The position numbers and the translations under genes are program-made. From NCBI GenBank assembly GCA_018240565.1, contig JAFEFO010000019.1, positions 1 to 64,000 of the forward strand: a stretch of 64,000 bases of DNA, written 5' to 3'. The stretch comes from Pseudomonadota bacterium. GTDB lineage: Bacteria; Pseudomonadota; Gammaproteobacteria; Xanthomonadales; Rhodanobacteraceae. Positions within the stretch are counted from its first letter, which is position 1. Every line of letters starts with the position of its first letter. The notes under the pieces were generated by a model. The model searched no databases. It was not told the origin of the DNA and saw only the letters and a list, made by a program, of their open reading frames with translations. Positions 38,963-48,899 of the stretch are shown in pieces.

Positions 38963-39744
38963 CACTGCATGAACCAGCCGTGGCTGACGACGAGCGACTG
39001 GCCGGTCAGCGCATTGGTCTCGAAGTCGGCGAAGAACAGGGCGACGTTGGCGACGTCGTCCAATGTGGTGAACTCGCCATCGACGGTGTTCTTGAGCATG
39101 ACGGTCTTGATGACCTGCTCCTCGGAGATGCCAAGTTCCTTGGCCTGTTCGGGAATCTGCTTTTCCACCAGCGGCGTACGCACGAATCCGGGGCAGATCA
39201 CGTTGGCACGCACGCCGTGCGCGGCGCCTTCCTTGGCGACGACCTTGGCCAGGCCGATCAAGCCGTGCTTGGCGGTCACATACGGCGCCTTGAGCACGGA
39301 GGCTTCCTTGGAATGCACCGAACCCATGTAGATGACGCTGCCGCCCTTGCCCGCGGCATACATGCGCTTCAAGCACGCGCGCGTGGTCAGGAAGGCGCCA
39401 TCGAGATGGATCGCGAGCAATTTCTTCCAGTCCGCGAACTTGAAGCTTTCGATCGGGTTGACGATCTGGATGCCGGCGTTGGAAACGAGGATATCCACGC
39501 TGCCCAGGTCCTTGACGGTTTTCGCCACGCCGTCCTCGACTTGTTGTTCGTTCGTCACGTCCATGACTACGGCAGTCGCCTTGACGCCGCGCTGGCGGAT
39601 TTCCGCTGCCGCGGCGTCTGCCGCGGCCTGGTTGATGTCGGCGATGGCGATGTGCGCGCCGTGGTCGGCAAGCACCTCGGCGATGCGTTTGCCGATGCCG
39701 CTGGCGGCGCCGGTGACTAGGGCGACCTTGTTTTTCACGCTCAT
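38962..39744 (-). CDS. hbdH: 3-hydroxybutyrate dehydrogenase (SDR family)
   Basis: The 260-aa NAD-dependent short-chain dehydrogenase interconverts 3-hydroxybutyrate and acetoacetate. The cofactor motif is [10 protein letters not shown] (residues 11-20), followed by NAG and the catalytic Ser142, Tyr155 and Lys159 ([10 protein letters not shown]). The sequence [20 protein letters not shown] and the SHGWFMQ terminus agree with bacterial 3-hydroxybutyrate dehydrogenases. AAGGAG is ideally placed before the ATG. It is the first gene of the hbdH-patatin-TPR unit. Confidence 0.9.
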   Translation of the reverse strand: MSVKNKVALVTGAASGIGKRIAEVLADHGAHIAIADINQAAADAAAAEIRQRGVKATAVVMDVTNEQQVEDGVAKTVKDLGSVDILVSNAGIQIVNPIESFKFADWKKLLAIHLDGAFLTTRACLKRMYAAGKGGSVIYMGSVHSKEASVLKAPYVTAKHGLIGLAKVVAKEGAAHGVRANVICPGFVRTPLVEKQIPEQAKELGISEEQVIKTVMLKNTVDGEFTTLDDVANVALFFADFETNALTGQSLVVSHGWFMQ

Positions 39745-39766
39745 GGATATCTCCTTGGAGTTGGTG

Positions 39767-41143
39767 TCAGTTTTCCGTCGCCACGTTTTTCACATCCACC
39801 CCCAGGTCGCGCAGCTTGCGATACAAATGCGTGCGTTCCATGCCGGCCGCCTTGGCCAGTTTGCCGACGCTGCCGCCGGCGCGCTGCAACTGGTGCAGCA
39901 GGTAGGCGCGCTCGAACTGGTCGCGTGCTTCGCGCAGCGGCAGGTCGAAATCGATGCCCGCCGGATTCGGCGCCGCAACGGCGCTCGCGGCGCCCAGCGC
40001 CGCTTCGATTTCGGCAAGTTCCACATCCGCCGCCCCGCCCATGACCAACAGGCGCTGCACGAGGTTGCGCAGTTCGCGCACATTGCCCGGCCAGGCATAG
40101 GCGCATAGCCGCTTTTGCGCCGCCGATGCGAAGCGACGGCCGTGCAGGCGATCGCGATTGGCGAAGAAATCCGCGTACAGGTTGAGCAATTCGGGGACGT
40201 CTTCGGCGCGTTCGCGCAGCGGTGGAACGGACAAGGGTAGGACATTGAGCAGGTAGTAGAGTTCCTCGCGGAATGCGCCGGCCTTGACGGCCGCATCCAG
40301 GTCGCGTGCGCTCGCCGCGATCACTCGAAGATCAAGCGGCACCGGTGCGCGCCCGCCGCCGCGCACGAGCGCGCGTTGCTGCAGCACGCTGAACAGGCGT
40401 TGCTGCAATTCGGCGTCCAGATCCGCGACTTCGTCGAGGAACAGCGTGCCGCCATTGGCCTGCTCGAGCAATCCGGGCTGCACACCGCTCGCATCCTCTG
40501 CGCCGAACAAGGCCGCGACGAGGTGATCGCGCGGAATGCTGCCGGCGGCGACGGCAACAAACGGACCGCTGCGGCGCGGGCCGTGCGCGTGCAGCCAGCG
40601 CGCGAGGGTTTCCTTGCCGGTGCCGGCTTCGCCGCGGATCAGCACGCTGGCATCGTGGGCGCCGAGTTTTTGCAGTTGCGTGCGCAAGGCAACCATCACC
40701 CGGCTTGCACCGACCGGCTCGGACGGCAACACCAGGCGCTGGCGCAAGCCTTCGTTTTCGTGGCGCAGGCGGCTGGCCTCGCGCGCGCGCTCGAGCGTGA
40801 GCAGCAGTTTCGCCAGCGAGATGGGCTTTTCGATGAAATCCCAGGCACCCAGGCGCGTGGCTTCCACCGCGGTTTCCACGTTGCCGTGGCCGGACATCAT
40901 CACCACCGGACTGGTTGCCAGCACGCCGGCTGCCGCCCACTCGCGCAGCAGGGTGATGCCGTCGGTGCCGGGCATCCAGATGTCGAGCAGGATCGCGTCC
41001 GGATGCTCGCGCTCGCGCGCGACGCGCGCCTCGTCGGCATTGGCGGCAAGGATGGCGGTGTAGCCCTCGTCTTCGAGGATCTCGCGGACGGTACCGCGGA
41101 TATCCGGTTCGTCGTCGATGATGAGTACGCGTCCGGCGCTCAT
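39767..41143 (-). CDS. ntrX: NtrX-like response regulator lacking the GAFTGA motif
   Basis: The 458-aa regulator has a receiver domain (Asp54 in [12 protein letters not shown]) and a AAA+ central domain with Walker [14 protein letters not shown]. Its [20 protein letters not shown] segment and [15 protein letters not shown] are typical of enhancer-binding proteins. A Fis-type helix-turn-helix follows ([20 protein letters not shown]). Where sigma-54 activators have GAFTGA, this one reads [20 protein letters not shown], so direct sigma-54 activation is doubtful. The partner kinase ntrY is 3 kb away, beyond two glycosyltransferase genes. Confidence 0.88.
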   Translation of the reverse strand: MSAGRVLIIDDEPDIRGTVREILEDEGYTAILAANADEARVAREREHPDAILLDIWMPGTDGITLLREWAAAGVLATSPVVMMSGHGNVETAVEATRLGAWDFIEKPISLAKLLLTLERAREASRLRHENEGLRQRLVLPSEPVGASRVMVALRTQLQKLGAHDASVLIRGEAGTGKETLARWLHAHGPRRSGPFVAVAAGSIPRDHLVAALFGAEDASGVQPGLLEQANGGTLFLDEVADLDAELQQRLFSVLQQRALVRGGGRAPVPLDLRVIAASARDLDAAVKAGAFREELYYLLNVLPLSVPPLRERAEDVPELLNLYADFFANRDRLHGRRFASAAQKRLCAYAWPGNVRELRNLVQRLLVMGGAADVELAEIEAALGAASAVAAPNPAGIDFDLPLREARDQFERAYLLHQLQRAGGSVGKLAKAAGMERTHLYRKLRDLGVDVKNVATEN

Positions 41144-41260
41144 GGAACGGCCTGTGGCGAAAATGCGACGCGCAAGGATAGCGCGTTTGGACGCTTCGGA
41201 AGAAATTAATGTGCGGCGACTAGAATGGACCGCATCCCCCGCGCGTAGCCACTCTGCACG

Positions 41261-42328
41261 ATGTCACCCGTCCCTGCGGCAACACCACGGTCGCCCCTTG
41301 TTGTGCGCTTTGGCCGGCTCGGCGACATGCTGCTGCAGGAGCCCCTGCTGCACCTGCTGCATCGGCGCTACGGCGCGCCATGCAAAATCCTCACGCGCGG
41401 TTTGTGGACCGGCGCGCTCTACGCCGGCCATCCGGATGTCGGCGACATCTGGCAGTTGCGCAATCGCCGGCGTGCCCTGGCCTTGAGTCCGGAGCGCTGG
41501 CGCGCGATCGGCAAATTGCGCGAACATGCCGGGCCCATCTACATCAGCGAGGACACGCGCAGTTCGCTCAAGCGCATTGGCTGGATGCTGCGTTTTGCCG
41601 GGGTGGCGCGTGAACGCTGCGTCTTCCTGCGCGACATCGGTGTGCGCGAGAATGAGCACTGGGTCGATCAGGCGCTGCGCCTGGGCTGCGCGACCCCGGC
41701 CGCATTTCGTGAAAGCGACTACCCCTGGCGCGGCGATGATCTGCATCCTGCGCCGCGCCTGTACCTTGATGCCGCCGACCGCGCCGATGCGGATGACTGG
41801 TTGCGCGGGCGTGGATTCGCCGGTGCCCCGCTCGTCTTGTTGCAAGCCGGCAACTGGCATGCGCAACGCTGGTGGGAGAAGCATCGCGTGGACCCGAAGT
41901 TCTGGCCAATCGAATACTGGGCGCAGTTGCTGCGCGCGATGCACGAAACCTTGCCGGCGGCGAACCTGGTGCTGTGCGGTACGCCCATCGAAACAGCGGT
42001 TTGCGAAGCCATTGCGCGCGCGACCGGTCTTGCGCAAGTCAATCTCGCGACCACGGATCTGCCAATCCGACGTCTGATGGCCGTGCTCGAACGCGCGCAC
42101 AGCATGGTGTCGGTCGATTCGGGTCCTGCGCACCTCGCGGCGGCGATGGGTTGCCCGCTGGTGGTGTTGTACGGCGGCAAATACAGTCCCGCAAAATGGG
42201 ATCGGCGCAGTCCGTCCGGAAAGCCGGTGGTGAATCTGGGTGCGAACCCGCGCGTCGAATCCGTGGCGGACATCGCGCCGGCTGCCGTCATCGATGCGTG
42301 GCGTGGACTATCCGTCGCCTCTCATTGA
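41261..42328 (+). CDS. glycosyltransferase family 9 (heptosyltransferase-like)
   Basis: The 355-aa GT-B enzyme transfers a sugar, classically ADP-heptose onto lipopolysaccharide core. The N-terminal lobe starts VVRFGRLGDMLLQEPLLHLL. The C-terminal lobe has VLLQAGNWHAQRWWEKHRVD and SMVSVDSGPAHLAAAMGCPLVVLYGG, the nucleotide-sugar site of GT9. It is convergent with the ArnT-like gene, 11 bp apart. It is placed between ntrX and ntrY, possibly as a later insertion. Confidence 0.88.
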   Translation: MSPVPAATPRSPLVVRFGRLGDMLLQEPLLHLLHRRYGAPCKILTRGLWTGALYAGHPDVGDIWQLRNRRRALALSPERWRAIGKLREHAGPIYISEDTRSSLKRIGWMLRFAGVARERCVFLRDIGVRENEHWVDQALRLGCATPAAFRESDYPWRGDDLHPAPRLYLDAADRADADDWLRGRGFAGAPLVLLQAGNWHAQRWWEKHRVDPKFWPIEYWAQLLRAMHETLPAANLVLCGTPIETAVCEAIARATGLAQVNLATTDLPIRRLMAVLERAHSMVSVDSGPAHLAAAMGCPLVVLYGGKYSPAKWDRRSPSGKPVVNLGANPRVESVADIAPAAVIDAWRGLSVASH

Positions 42329-42339
42329 GGCGCGCGGAT

Positions 42340-44010
42340 TCACCGGCACGTCGCGACAAATGCGTCCGTCCCGGCCAGCCACCAGTCGCGCCGGTTGGCC
42401 TTGCCGACGCGTTGTGCGTGAGCATCATCCAGGCGCAGGCAGGCATCGGTTCCACCTTCCGGGTCGGGAACCAGCAGGCGCCGCTGCGCGGGTTCGGCGG
42501 ACAGCCAGGCTTCGGCGCGGCCCAGTTGTTCCGGGCGACTGGCGCGGAAGCCGAACTCGACGGTCGGACCAACGGCCTGCAACAGGTTCTGCTCCTTCCA
42601 GTCGACCAGGCCGATCGTCGTGTCCCGTCCTGCGGCTTGCCGCGCCGCCTGCATGAGTTCGCGCGCCGAACTGCTGCCATCGAGCAAGGGATAGACGATC
42701 AAGCCATAGCCGCACCACACGGCAAGCAGCAACACGGCGGTCGCCGCCACGGCGCGCGCCGGTCGAAGCGCCAGCGCCGCAAGCACACCGATGGCGCCGG
42801 CGCCGAGCAGGAACCGGCCGAGCCCGCGAACCGCCGCGTCCGCGCCGCGATCATCGAGCAGGTTGTCGAGAAAGCGTGCGTGGCCGAGCAGGACGCTTGC
42901 GCCGAGTGCGAGCAACAGCAACCCGAGCAGGAACACAAATCCCCATAGCGCCCAACGAAAACCGCGGCGTTCGCAAAGCGTGGGAAGGAATGGCGCCGCC
43001 GCCAGCGCGAACGCCGGCAATGCAGGAAGGATGTACATGTCGCGCTTGCCGGCGCTGAAACTGAAGAACAGCACGACCAGCAGACCCCAGGCCAGCGGCA
43101 GCCACACGCGCGCGTCGCGCGCACGCCAGGCGTCGCGCCAGTCGCGCCACAGCCAGAAGAACGCGAGCGAGAACGGCGCCCAGAACAGCAGCGCGATCTG
43201 GCCGAAATACCAGAACGGCTTCTGGTGGTGCCAGGGATCGGCATAGCGTTCGAGCGTTTGCCGGAACAACAGGTCGTGCACGTAGGCACGATGTTCGGGC
43301 GTGGGATCGGCGTGCGCGGCGATGAGCATCGGCACGAGCCACAGTGCGATGGCGGCGAGAACGAGCAGCGCGCCGAACGACCAGCGCCACGCATTGCCGC
43401 GGCCCAGATCGGCCAGGCCACCCCAGCGCGCGCGACGCATCGCGGCGTACGGCAACAAGGCGAGCAGCGGCAGGAAACCAACGCCCTTGAGCACGACGCC
43501 CACGCCGGCGGCGAAGCACCCGACCCAGAACCAGCGCCAGTGCGGGCCGAGCAGCAGGTGCCGGCACAGGCCATACAACGCGAGCGTGGTGAAAAGCACG
43601 AGGCTCGGATCGATCTGTGCGCGCTTGAACTGATAGACGAACTGCACGGCGCACAACACCGCCATGCCCGCGTAAAGGCCGGCGCGCGGATTCCACAGGC
43701 GCCGAGCGAGGTCGCACAGCAGCCACAGCACGCCCATGCCGGCCAGCAGCGAGGGCAGCAGGAAACTCCAGCGCCAACTGCCCAGAAGTGCGCGCGCGGC
43801 GGCGAGGATCCAGAAAAACAGCGGTGGCTTGTCCGCGTACAGTTCGATGCCGCGATGCGGAAACAGCCAGTCGCCGCTGTCGAACATCTGCCGCGCCACC
43901 AGCACGAAGCGCGGCTCGTCGGCCGGCCATGGATCGCGCAGGCCGAAGCCGGCCGCGAGTATCACGAAGGCGATGAGGAAGAAAAGCAACCACTGGCGGC
44001 GTTCGTTCAT
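42340..44010 (-). CDS. ArnT/PMT-like (GT39/GT83) membrane glycosyltransferase
   Basis: The 556-aa polytopic inner-membrane protein has about 12 hydrophobic helices. The first periplasmic loop carries DPWPADEPRFVLVARQMFDS and DWLFPHRG, the acidic DE motif of polyprenyl-phosphate-sugar transferases such as ArnT. Such enzymes modify lipid A or protein; the sugar is unknown. The ATG at 44010 lies just after the ntrY stop; a GTG at 44019 would be an alternative. It is probably in one transcript with ntrY. Confidence 0.85.
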   Translation of the reverse strand: MNERRQWLLFFLIAFVILAAGFGLRDPWPADEPRFVLVARQMFDSGDWLFPHRGIELYADKPPLFFWILAAARALLGSWRWSFLLPSLLAGMGVLWLLCDLARRLWNPRAGLYAGMAVLCAVQFVYQFKRAQIDPSLVLFTTLALYGLCRHLLLGPHWRWFWVGCFAAGVGVVLKGVGFLPLLALLPYAAMRRARWGGLADLGRGNAWRWSFGALLVLAAIALWLVPMLIAAHADPTPEHRAYVHDLLFRQTLERYADPWHHQKPFWYFGQIALLFWAPFSLAFFWLWRDWRDAWRARDARVWLPLAWGLLVVLFFSFSAGKRDMYILPALPAFALAAAPFLPTLCERRGFRWALWGFVFLLGLLLLALGASVLLGHARFLDNLLDDRGADAAVRGLGRFLLGAGAIGVLAALALRPARAVAATAVLLLAVWCGYGLIVYPLLDGSSSARELMQAARQAAGRDTTIGLVDWKEQNLLQAVGPTVEFGFRASRPEQLGRAEAWLSAEPAQRRLLVPDPEGGTDACLRLDDAHAQRVGKANRRDWWLAGTDAFVATCR

Positions 44011-44019
44011 GACCGCCAC

Positions 44020-46164
44020 TCAATCACGCGGCAGGCGCAATACGAACACCGCGCCGCCACTGTCGCGATTCTCCGCGCGCACGCTGCCGCCGTGTTCCTC
44101 GGCGATCTTCTTGACCACGGCCAGGCCCAGGCCCGTGCCGCGCTGCTTGCTCGAGGTGTAAGGCTCGAACCAGCGCTCGCCGAAACCGTCGGGCAAGCCG
44201 GGGCCGTTGTCGGCGACGCCCAGTTCGATCCACGTTTGCTCATTTTCCACAATGTCGCGTGTCGTCACTTCGATGTGCGGCTTGCGCGTGTCGCCGATCG
44301 CCTCGAGCGCATTCTTCATCAGGTTGTGCAGCAACTGGCGCAGGCGACCGGCGTCGGCGCGCAGCACCGGGGCATGCGCGTCGAAGCGGCGCGTGAGCTG
44401 GATGCGCTGGTCGTTCTCGTACAAATCCAGCACTTCGCCGGCGAGCGCATGCAGGTCCAATGCACGCGCCTGGATCTGCGGCGCGCGCGCATAGTCGCCG
44501 AACGCGTTGACCAGGGTCTTGAGCGCCTCGACCTGGGTGACGATGGTGTGCGTGGCGCGATCGAGCACCTCGGTTTCGTCCGGCGGCAGGCGGCCGATGA
44601 AGCGCCGGCGCAGGCGTTCTGCGGCGAGCTGGATCGGCGTCAGCGGGTTTTTCACTTCATGCGCCAGGCGGCGCGCGACTTCGGCCCAGGCCGCGTCGCG
44701 CTGCGCGCGGTCGAGCTGGGTCAGGTCGTCGAACACGGCGACGATGCCGGCATCCGCGCCGCCCAGTTCCGCGCCGCGCAGCAGCAACAGGCGGCGCTCT
44801 TCGCGACCGGCCTCGCCGCGTGCAAGCACCACTTCCTCGCGCCACTCGCGCACGCCTTCACGCGCATGTTGCAGGATCGGGTCGAGCAGCGGCGCAAGTT
44901 CCGGGCGATCGCGGCGCAGCACGGACAGATGCTGGCCGACATAACGCGCCAGCGGTGTGTCGAGGATGGTTTCGGCGGCGCGGTTGAGCGTGCGCAGCGC
45001 ACCGGTGCGATCGATGCCGAGCACGCCGGCGGACAAGCGCTCGAGCACGGCGCGCAGGTAGGCGCGCTGGCTTTCGGTTTCCTGCGTGCTGTGCGCCACG
45101 CGCGCGCTGGACAGCTCCAGTTCGCGCTGCATCTGGTTGAACGAGGCGAGCAGGAAACCGAGTTCGTCGCGGCTGCCGACCGGCAAGGGCGTGTCATAGC
45201 GCCCGGAGCCGACCGCGCGCGTCGCCGCGGCCAGGCGCCCGATCGGCGCGGTCAGCCGCCGCGCGATGCCGAACGCGAGCATCAGCGCGAACAGCACCGA
45301 CAACAGCAACACGAACGTGAGCACCAGGGTGAAAGTCAACTTGAGCGAGCCACGCAGGAATTTCAGGCGCTGGAAGTCGAAATTCGCCTGTTCGACGCCG
45401 GCGGTCAATGTTTGCAGCCGCTGTGGCAACGGAAACAAGGCCTGCAGCAGGCGCTCGTTGCCAGGCGTTGCGGCAGGCAGCGGATCGACCACGCGCAACA
45501 CCAGGCGTGCGCCGAGCGGCTCGGCCGCGGCATAGTGGCCATTGCCCTGCACCTGCAACAGGGTCGCCGAATCCGGGTAGGCGGGGTTGAGCAACTGCGG
45601 ATCGGCGCTGGCGGTGGCGAGCACGGACTGATCCTTGCCGAACACGGCCAGCTGCAGTGCGCCCTGTGCGTCGATCGCCGCATCGAGCGGTTCTTGCAGA
45701 TCGGCATCGGCGACATCGCGCAGCGTCTGCGCGAGCGCGGCGCTTTGTTGCTGCGCGGTCTGCAGGCGCTCGTCGAGGTAGACGCGGCCGATTTCCAGGG
45801 CGTCGTCCATGGCGTGTTCCATGCGCACGTTGAACCAGGTGTCGATGGTCGCGTCGAGAAAATTCAGGGCAAAGCCGTAGACCACGAACACCGGTGGCAG
45901 GGCGAGCACGATCAACATCGCCAACACGCGCCGGTTCAGGCCGGCGCCCGGCGCGTGCTCGCGCAATTCACGGCGCAGGCGCAGCAGGCGCTGCACGATG
46001 ATCGCCACCAGCACGACCAGTGCAAACACGCTGGCACCGAGCATCCATGGATACCAGGCGCCGAGGCGGCTCGCGCCACCGGCCGCGTCGTTGGCCAGCA
46101 CCAGCGCCGCGGCGAGCAACACGGCCACCGCCAGCACGGGCACGGCGCGCCGCAGGATGGGCAT
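44020..46164 (-). CDS. ntrY: NtrY-like sensor histidine kinase
   Basis: The 714-aa membrane kinase has N-terminal helices (VPVLAVAVLLAAALVLA, then WMLGASVFALVVLVAIIV and MLIVLALPPVFVVYGFALNF). A large periplasmic part and HAMP domain follow (RRLTAPIGRLAAATRAVGSG), then a PAS region, the H-box RLAHEVKNPLTPIQLAAERL and an ATPase domain with NLMKNALEAIGD and VADNGPGLPDGF. All catalytic boxes look intact. The ATG at 46164 overlaps the DUF4390 stop (ATGA); a start at 46185 would add 7 residues. It pairs with ntrX, though the two are not adjacent here. Confidence 0.92.
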   Translation of the reverse strand: MPILRRAVPVLAVAVLLAAALVLANDAAGGASRLGAWYPWMLGASVFALVVLVAIIVQRLLRLRRELREHAPGAGLNRRVLAMLIVLALPPVFVVYGFALNFLDATIDTWFNVRMEHAMDDALEIGRVYLDERLQTAQQQSAALAQTLRDVADADLQEPLDAAIDAQGALQLAVFGKDQSVLATASADPQLLNPAYPDSATLLQVQGNGHYAAAEPLGARLVLRVVDPLPAATPGNERLLQALFPLPQRLQTLTAGVEQANFDFQRLKFLRGSLKLTFTLVLTFVLLLSVLFALMLAFGIARRLTAPIGRLAAATRAVGSGRYDTPLPVGSRDELGFLLASFNQMQRELELSSARVAHSTQETESQRAYLRAVLERLSAGVLGIDRTGALRTLNRAAETILDTPLARYVGQHLSVLRRDRPELAPLLDPILQHAREGVREWREEVVLARGEAGREERRLLLLRGAELGGADAGIVAVFDDLTQLDRAQRDAAWAEVARRLAHEVKNPLTPIQLAAERLRRRFIGRLPPDETEVLDRATHTIVTQVEALKTLVNAFGDYARAPQIQARALDLHALAGEVLDLYENDQRIQLTRRFDAHAPVLRADAGRLRQLLHNLMKNALEAIGDTRKPHIEVTTRDIVENEQTWIELGVADNGPGLPDGFGERWFEPYTSSKQRGTGLGLAVVKKIAEEHGGSVRAENRDSGGAVFVLRLPRD

Positions 46165-46685
46165 CAACCGGCCTGCGCGTGCCATGTCCAGGTCTCGCTG
46201 TCCATGTGCCACGCCGACTGCAGCAGCGCCGGCAGGCGCAGGGCGCCGGGCAGGGCGTCGCGGTCGAGCGCGATGCGCACGCTGTGCAACATCGCGCCAG
46301 CGGCGTCATCGGCGGGCAGGCGCAGTCGCAGGTTTTCCATCGCCGCCAGCGCCAGTGCGCGCGCCGCGTAACTGCGCGTCGTGGCGTCTTCCACGTCGCG
46401 CACCTGGTATTGGCGCGACAGCGGGAAGTAGCGCAGTTGCACATGCCGGTGGATACGCAGCGCCCTCGCGTTCGGCGTGCGGATCTGCGCGCTGATGACG
46501 AACGGCAATTCGATGCCGTGGTCGAGCGCATCGAGCACCGGACCCGCGGGTTGCCAGACGCTGCGCACCGTCAACGTACCGGATTCGATGGTGGCCGCAC
46601 GCACGACGAAGGCGCCCGGCGCCGGCGCGCAGGCAACCAGCGCCGTGCAGAAAAATATACTAATTGTGCTTTTCCACCAGCGCAT
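46164..46685 (-). CDS. DUF4390 exported protein
   Basis: The 173-aa protein has a signal segment with a possible lipobox (FFCTALVACAP). The body, SVWQPAGPVLDALDHGIELP and LRIHRHVQLRYFPLSRQYQV, is typical of DUF4390, a family almost always next to ntrY. The start ATG at 46685 lies inside rsmB (26-base overlap), and the stop overlaps ntrY. Its role is unknown, perhaps envelope-related sensing with NtrY, which is inference. Confidence 0.8.
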   Translation of the reverse strand: MRWWKSTISIFFCTALVACAPAPGAFVVRAATIESGTLTVRSVWQPAGPVLDALDHGIELPFVISAQIRTPNARALRIHRHVQLRYFPLSRQYQVRDVEDATTRSYAARALALAAMENLRLRLPADDAAGAMLHSVRIALDRDALPGALRLPALLQSAWHMDSETWTWHAQAG

Positions 46686-47961
46686 AGAAAAACCCGTCCA
46701 TTCCCGACTCGCCCGGCAGATTCTGCACGCCGGCACCCGCCGCGTGCCACGGCAGCGTCGGCTGGACGCCACGCGCATCCGCATGGCGGCCGAGGAACGC
46801 ATCGACTTGCCGCGCATTCTCATCGGCGAGCACCGAACAGGTTGCATAGACTAAGCGCCCGCCGCGCCCGAGCAAAGGCCACAGGGCATCGAGCAGGCGC
46901 TCCTGGGTGACGCACAAGGCCGAAATATCGTCGGCGCGGCGGTGCAGCTTCACGTCCGGCTGGCGGCGGATGATGCCCGTCGCCGAGCATGGCGCATCGA
47001 GCAGGATGCGGTCGAAGGCCACGCCATCCCACCAGTCGCGCGGGGTCGCGGCATCGCCCGCGCGCACGTCCGCGGCGAGGCCGAGGCGTTGCAGGTTTTC
47101 GCGCAAGCGCGGCAGGCGGCGTGCGTCGGCGTCGAGCGCCGTCAAGCGCACATCGGCGCTTTCCAGGATGTGCGCGCTCTTGCCGCCCGGCGCGGCACAG
47201 GCATCGAGCACGCGCTGGCCGGCGCGCAGGTCGAGCAGGGCCGCGGCCTGCTGCGCAGCGCCGTCCTGCACGGCGAAGGCGCCTTGCGCGTATCCGGGCA
47301 AGCCGGTCACGTCCAGGCTCGATTCGAGCAGCAGGGCGTCGGGCGCGTCGTCCGGCGCGCGGCACGCAACACCTGCCTCAGCCAGCTGTGCGGCGAAGCC
47401 GGCAGGCGTGACACGGCGGCGGTTGATGCGCAGCCACAGCGGCGCGGCACGGTTGTTCGCGGCGAGGATGGCGGCGGCCTCTTGCGGCCAGTCCGATTGC
47501 AGGCTTGCGATCAGCCACGGCGGATGCGCCGTGGCGGTCGCGGCATCGCGGTCGAGCCGGGCGTTGCATGCCTCGCGCTCGCGCAGCCAGCGCCGCAACA
47601 GCGCATTGACGAGTCCGGCGAACGACGGTTTGCGCAGGGCGCGCGCAGCTTCCACGGTCGCCGACACGGCGGCATAGTCGGACAATCGCAGGATTTCCAC
47701 TTGCACGAGGCCGAGCACGAGCAGGGCGCGGATGTCGGCATCGCGCTCGCGCAGGGGGCGCTCGAGCATTGCGTCCAGCGCCACGTCGAAACGCAGCCAC
47801 CAGCGCGCGCCCTCGTGCAGCAAGGCGGTGAACAGGGCGCGATCGCGCGCGTCGTCCAGCCGCGCGGCGGTTGCCGATTGCACCGCACGCAAGGACTTTC
47901 CGGCAACGACCTCGGCCAACGCCTGGGCCGCCAGCGCGCGCGGATTCGCGCCGGCGCTCAC
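46660..47961 (-). CDS. rsmB: 16S rRNA (cytosine-967-C5) methyltransferase RsmB
   Basis: RsmB methylates C967 of 16S rRNA using SAM. The product is 433 aa. The N-terminal NusB-like part ([20 protein letters not shown] to [14 protein letters not shown]) is followed by the Rossmann domain with [15 protein letters not shown]. The two catalytic cysteines are in [15 protein letters not shown] and YATCSV. The start is a GTG overlapping the fmt stop (GTGA); the much longer open frame is a fmt/def shadow. Confidence 0.94.
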   Translation of the reverse strand: MSAGANPRALAAQALAEVVAGKSLRAVQSATAARLDDARDRALFTALLHEGARWWLRFDVALDAMLERPLRERDADIRALLVLGLVQVEILRLSDYAAVSATVEAARALRKPSFAGLVNALLRRWLREREACNARLDRDAATATAHPPWLIASLQSDWPQEAAAILAANNRAAPLWLRINRRRVTPAGFAAQLAEAGVACRAPDDAPDALLLESSLDVTGLPGYAQGAFAVQDGAAQQAAALLDLRAGQRVLDACAAPGGKSAHILESADVRLTALDADARRLPRLRENLQRLGLAADVRAGDAATPRDWWDGVAFDRILLDAPCSATGIIRRQPDVKLHRRADDISALCVTQERLLDALWPLLGRGGRLVYATCSVLADENARQVDAFLGRHADARGVQPTLPWHAAGAGVQNLPGESGMDGFFYALVEKHN

Positions 47962-48899
47962 GCGCGCTTCAACCCGGGCCGTGCGTTGAGGTAGTCCACG
48001 GCGCTGATCCGGCGCCCGCCCGCGCGTTGCAGCTGCAGGATGCGCAACACGCCCGCGCCGCAGGCCACGTCGATTCCCTCGCGTCCCGCGGCCACGATGC
48101 TTCCCGGCGATTTGTCCCCGGCGATTTGCGGCGACTCGCAAACCGCCGCACGCCACACGCGCAGCACCTCGCCGGCCACGTCCGCTTCGGCGACCGGCCA
48201 GGGATCGAACGCGCGCACTTTGCGTTCGAGCACGACGGCCGATTCGTTCCAGTCCAGCCGCGCTTCGGATTTTTCCAGCTTGTGCGCGTAGGTTGTGCCG
48301 CTTTCCGGTTGTGCCTGCGCGGCGAGGATTTCGCCCGCCAGCGTGCGGCGCAGGCCGTCCGCAAGCACTTGCGCGCCGAGCACGGCGAGCTTGTCGTGCA
48401 GGCTGCCGCCGGTGTCCTCGCGCGCGATGTCGAGCTCGCGCCGCGCGAACACCGGGCCGGTGTCCAGGCCCGCTTCCATGCGCATCAGGCACACGCCCGT
48501 GTGCGTATCGCCGGCGAGCAGCGCGCGCTGGATCGGCGCCGCGCCACGCCAGCGTGGCAGCAGCGAGGCGTGCACGTTCCAGCAGCCCAGGCGCGGGATC
48601 GCCAACACCTTGCGCGGCAGGATCAGGCCGTAGGCGACGACGACGAGAAGATCCGGCGCGAGCGCGCGCAGGCGCGCCTGCGCATCGGGCGATTTGAGCG
48701 ATTCGGGTTGTTCGACGGCAAGCCCTGCCGCCAGCGCCGCCTGCTTGACCGGACTCGTGCCGAGTGCGCGACCGCGTCCGGTCGGACGATCCGGCTGCGT
48801 ATACACGGCGGCGATTTCCACAGTGGGAATCGTGCACGCGGCCAGATGCGGGACCGCGAATTCGGGCGTGCCGGCAAAGACGATGCGCAAGCTTTTCAA
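47958..48899 (-). CDS. fmt: methionyl-tRNA formyltransferase
   Basis: Fmt formylates initiator Met-tRNA with 10-formyl-THF. The product is 313 aa. [19 protein letters not shown] starts the domain. [20 protein letters not shown] and [20 protein letters not shown] contain the catalytic Asn-His, and [14 protein letters not shown] carries the conserved Asp. The only start that fits the def stop is a TTG (TTGA overlap at 48896-48899), a rare initiation codon consistent with coupling to def. Confidence 0.93.
   Translation of the reverse strand: MKSLRIVFAGTPEFAVPHLAACTIPTVEIAAVYTQPDRPTGRGRALGTSPVKQAALAAGLAVEQPESLKSPDAQARLRALAPDLLVVVAYGLILPRKVLAIPRLGCWNVHASLLPRWRGAAPIQRALLAGDTHTGVCLMRMEAGLDTGPVFARRELDIAREDTGGSLHDKLAVLGAQVLADGLRRTLAGEILAAQAQPESGTTYAHKLEKSEARLDWNESAVVLERKVRAFDPWPVAEADVAGEVLRVWRAAVCESPQIAGDKSPGSIVAAGREGIDVACGAGVLRILQLQRAGGRRISAVDYLNARPGLKRA

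Noticed and set aside
43225..46371. 1048-aa open frame antisense to the ArnT-like gene, ntrY and DUF4390
   Set aside because: It crosses three well-supported genes, and its Gln/Arg/His-rich sequence is typical of a reverse-frame shadow in GC-rich DNA.
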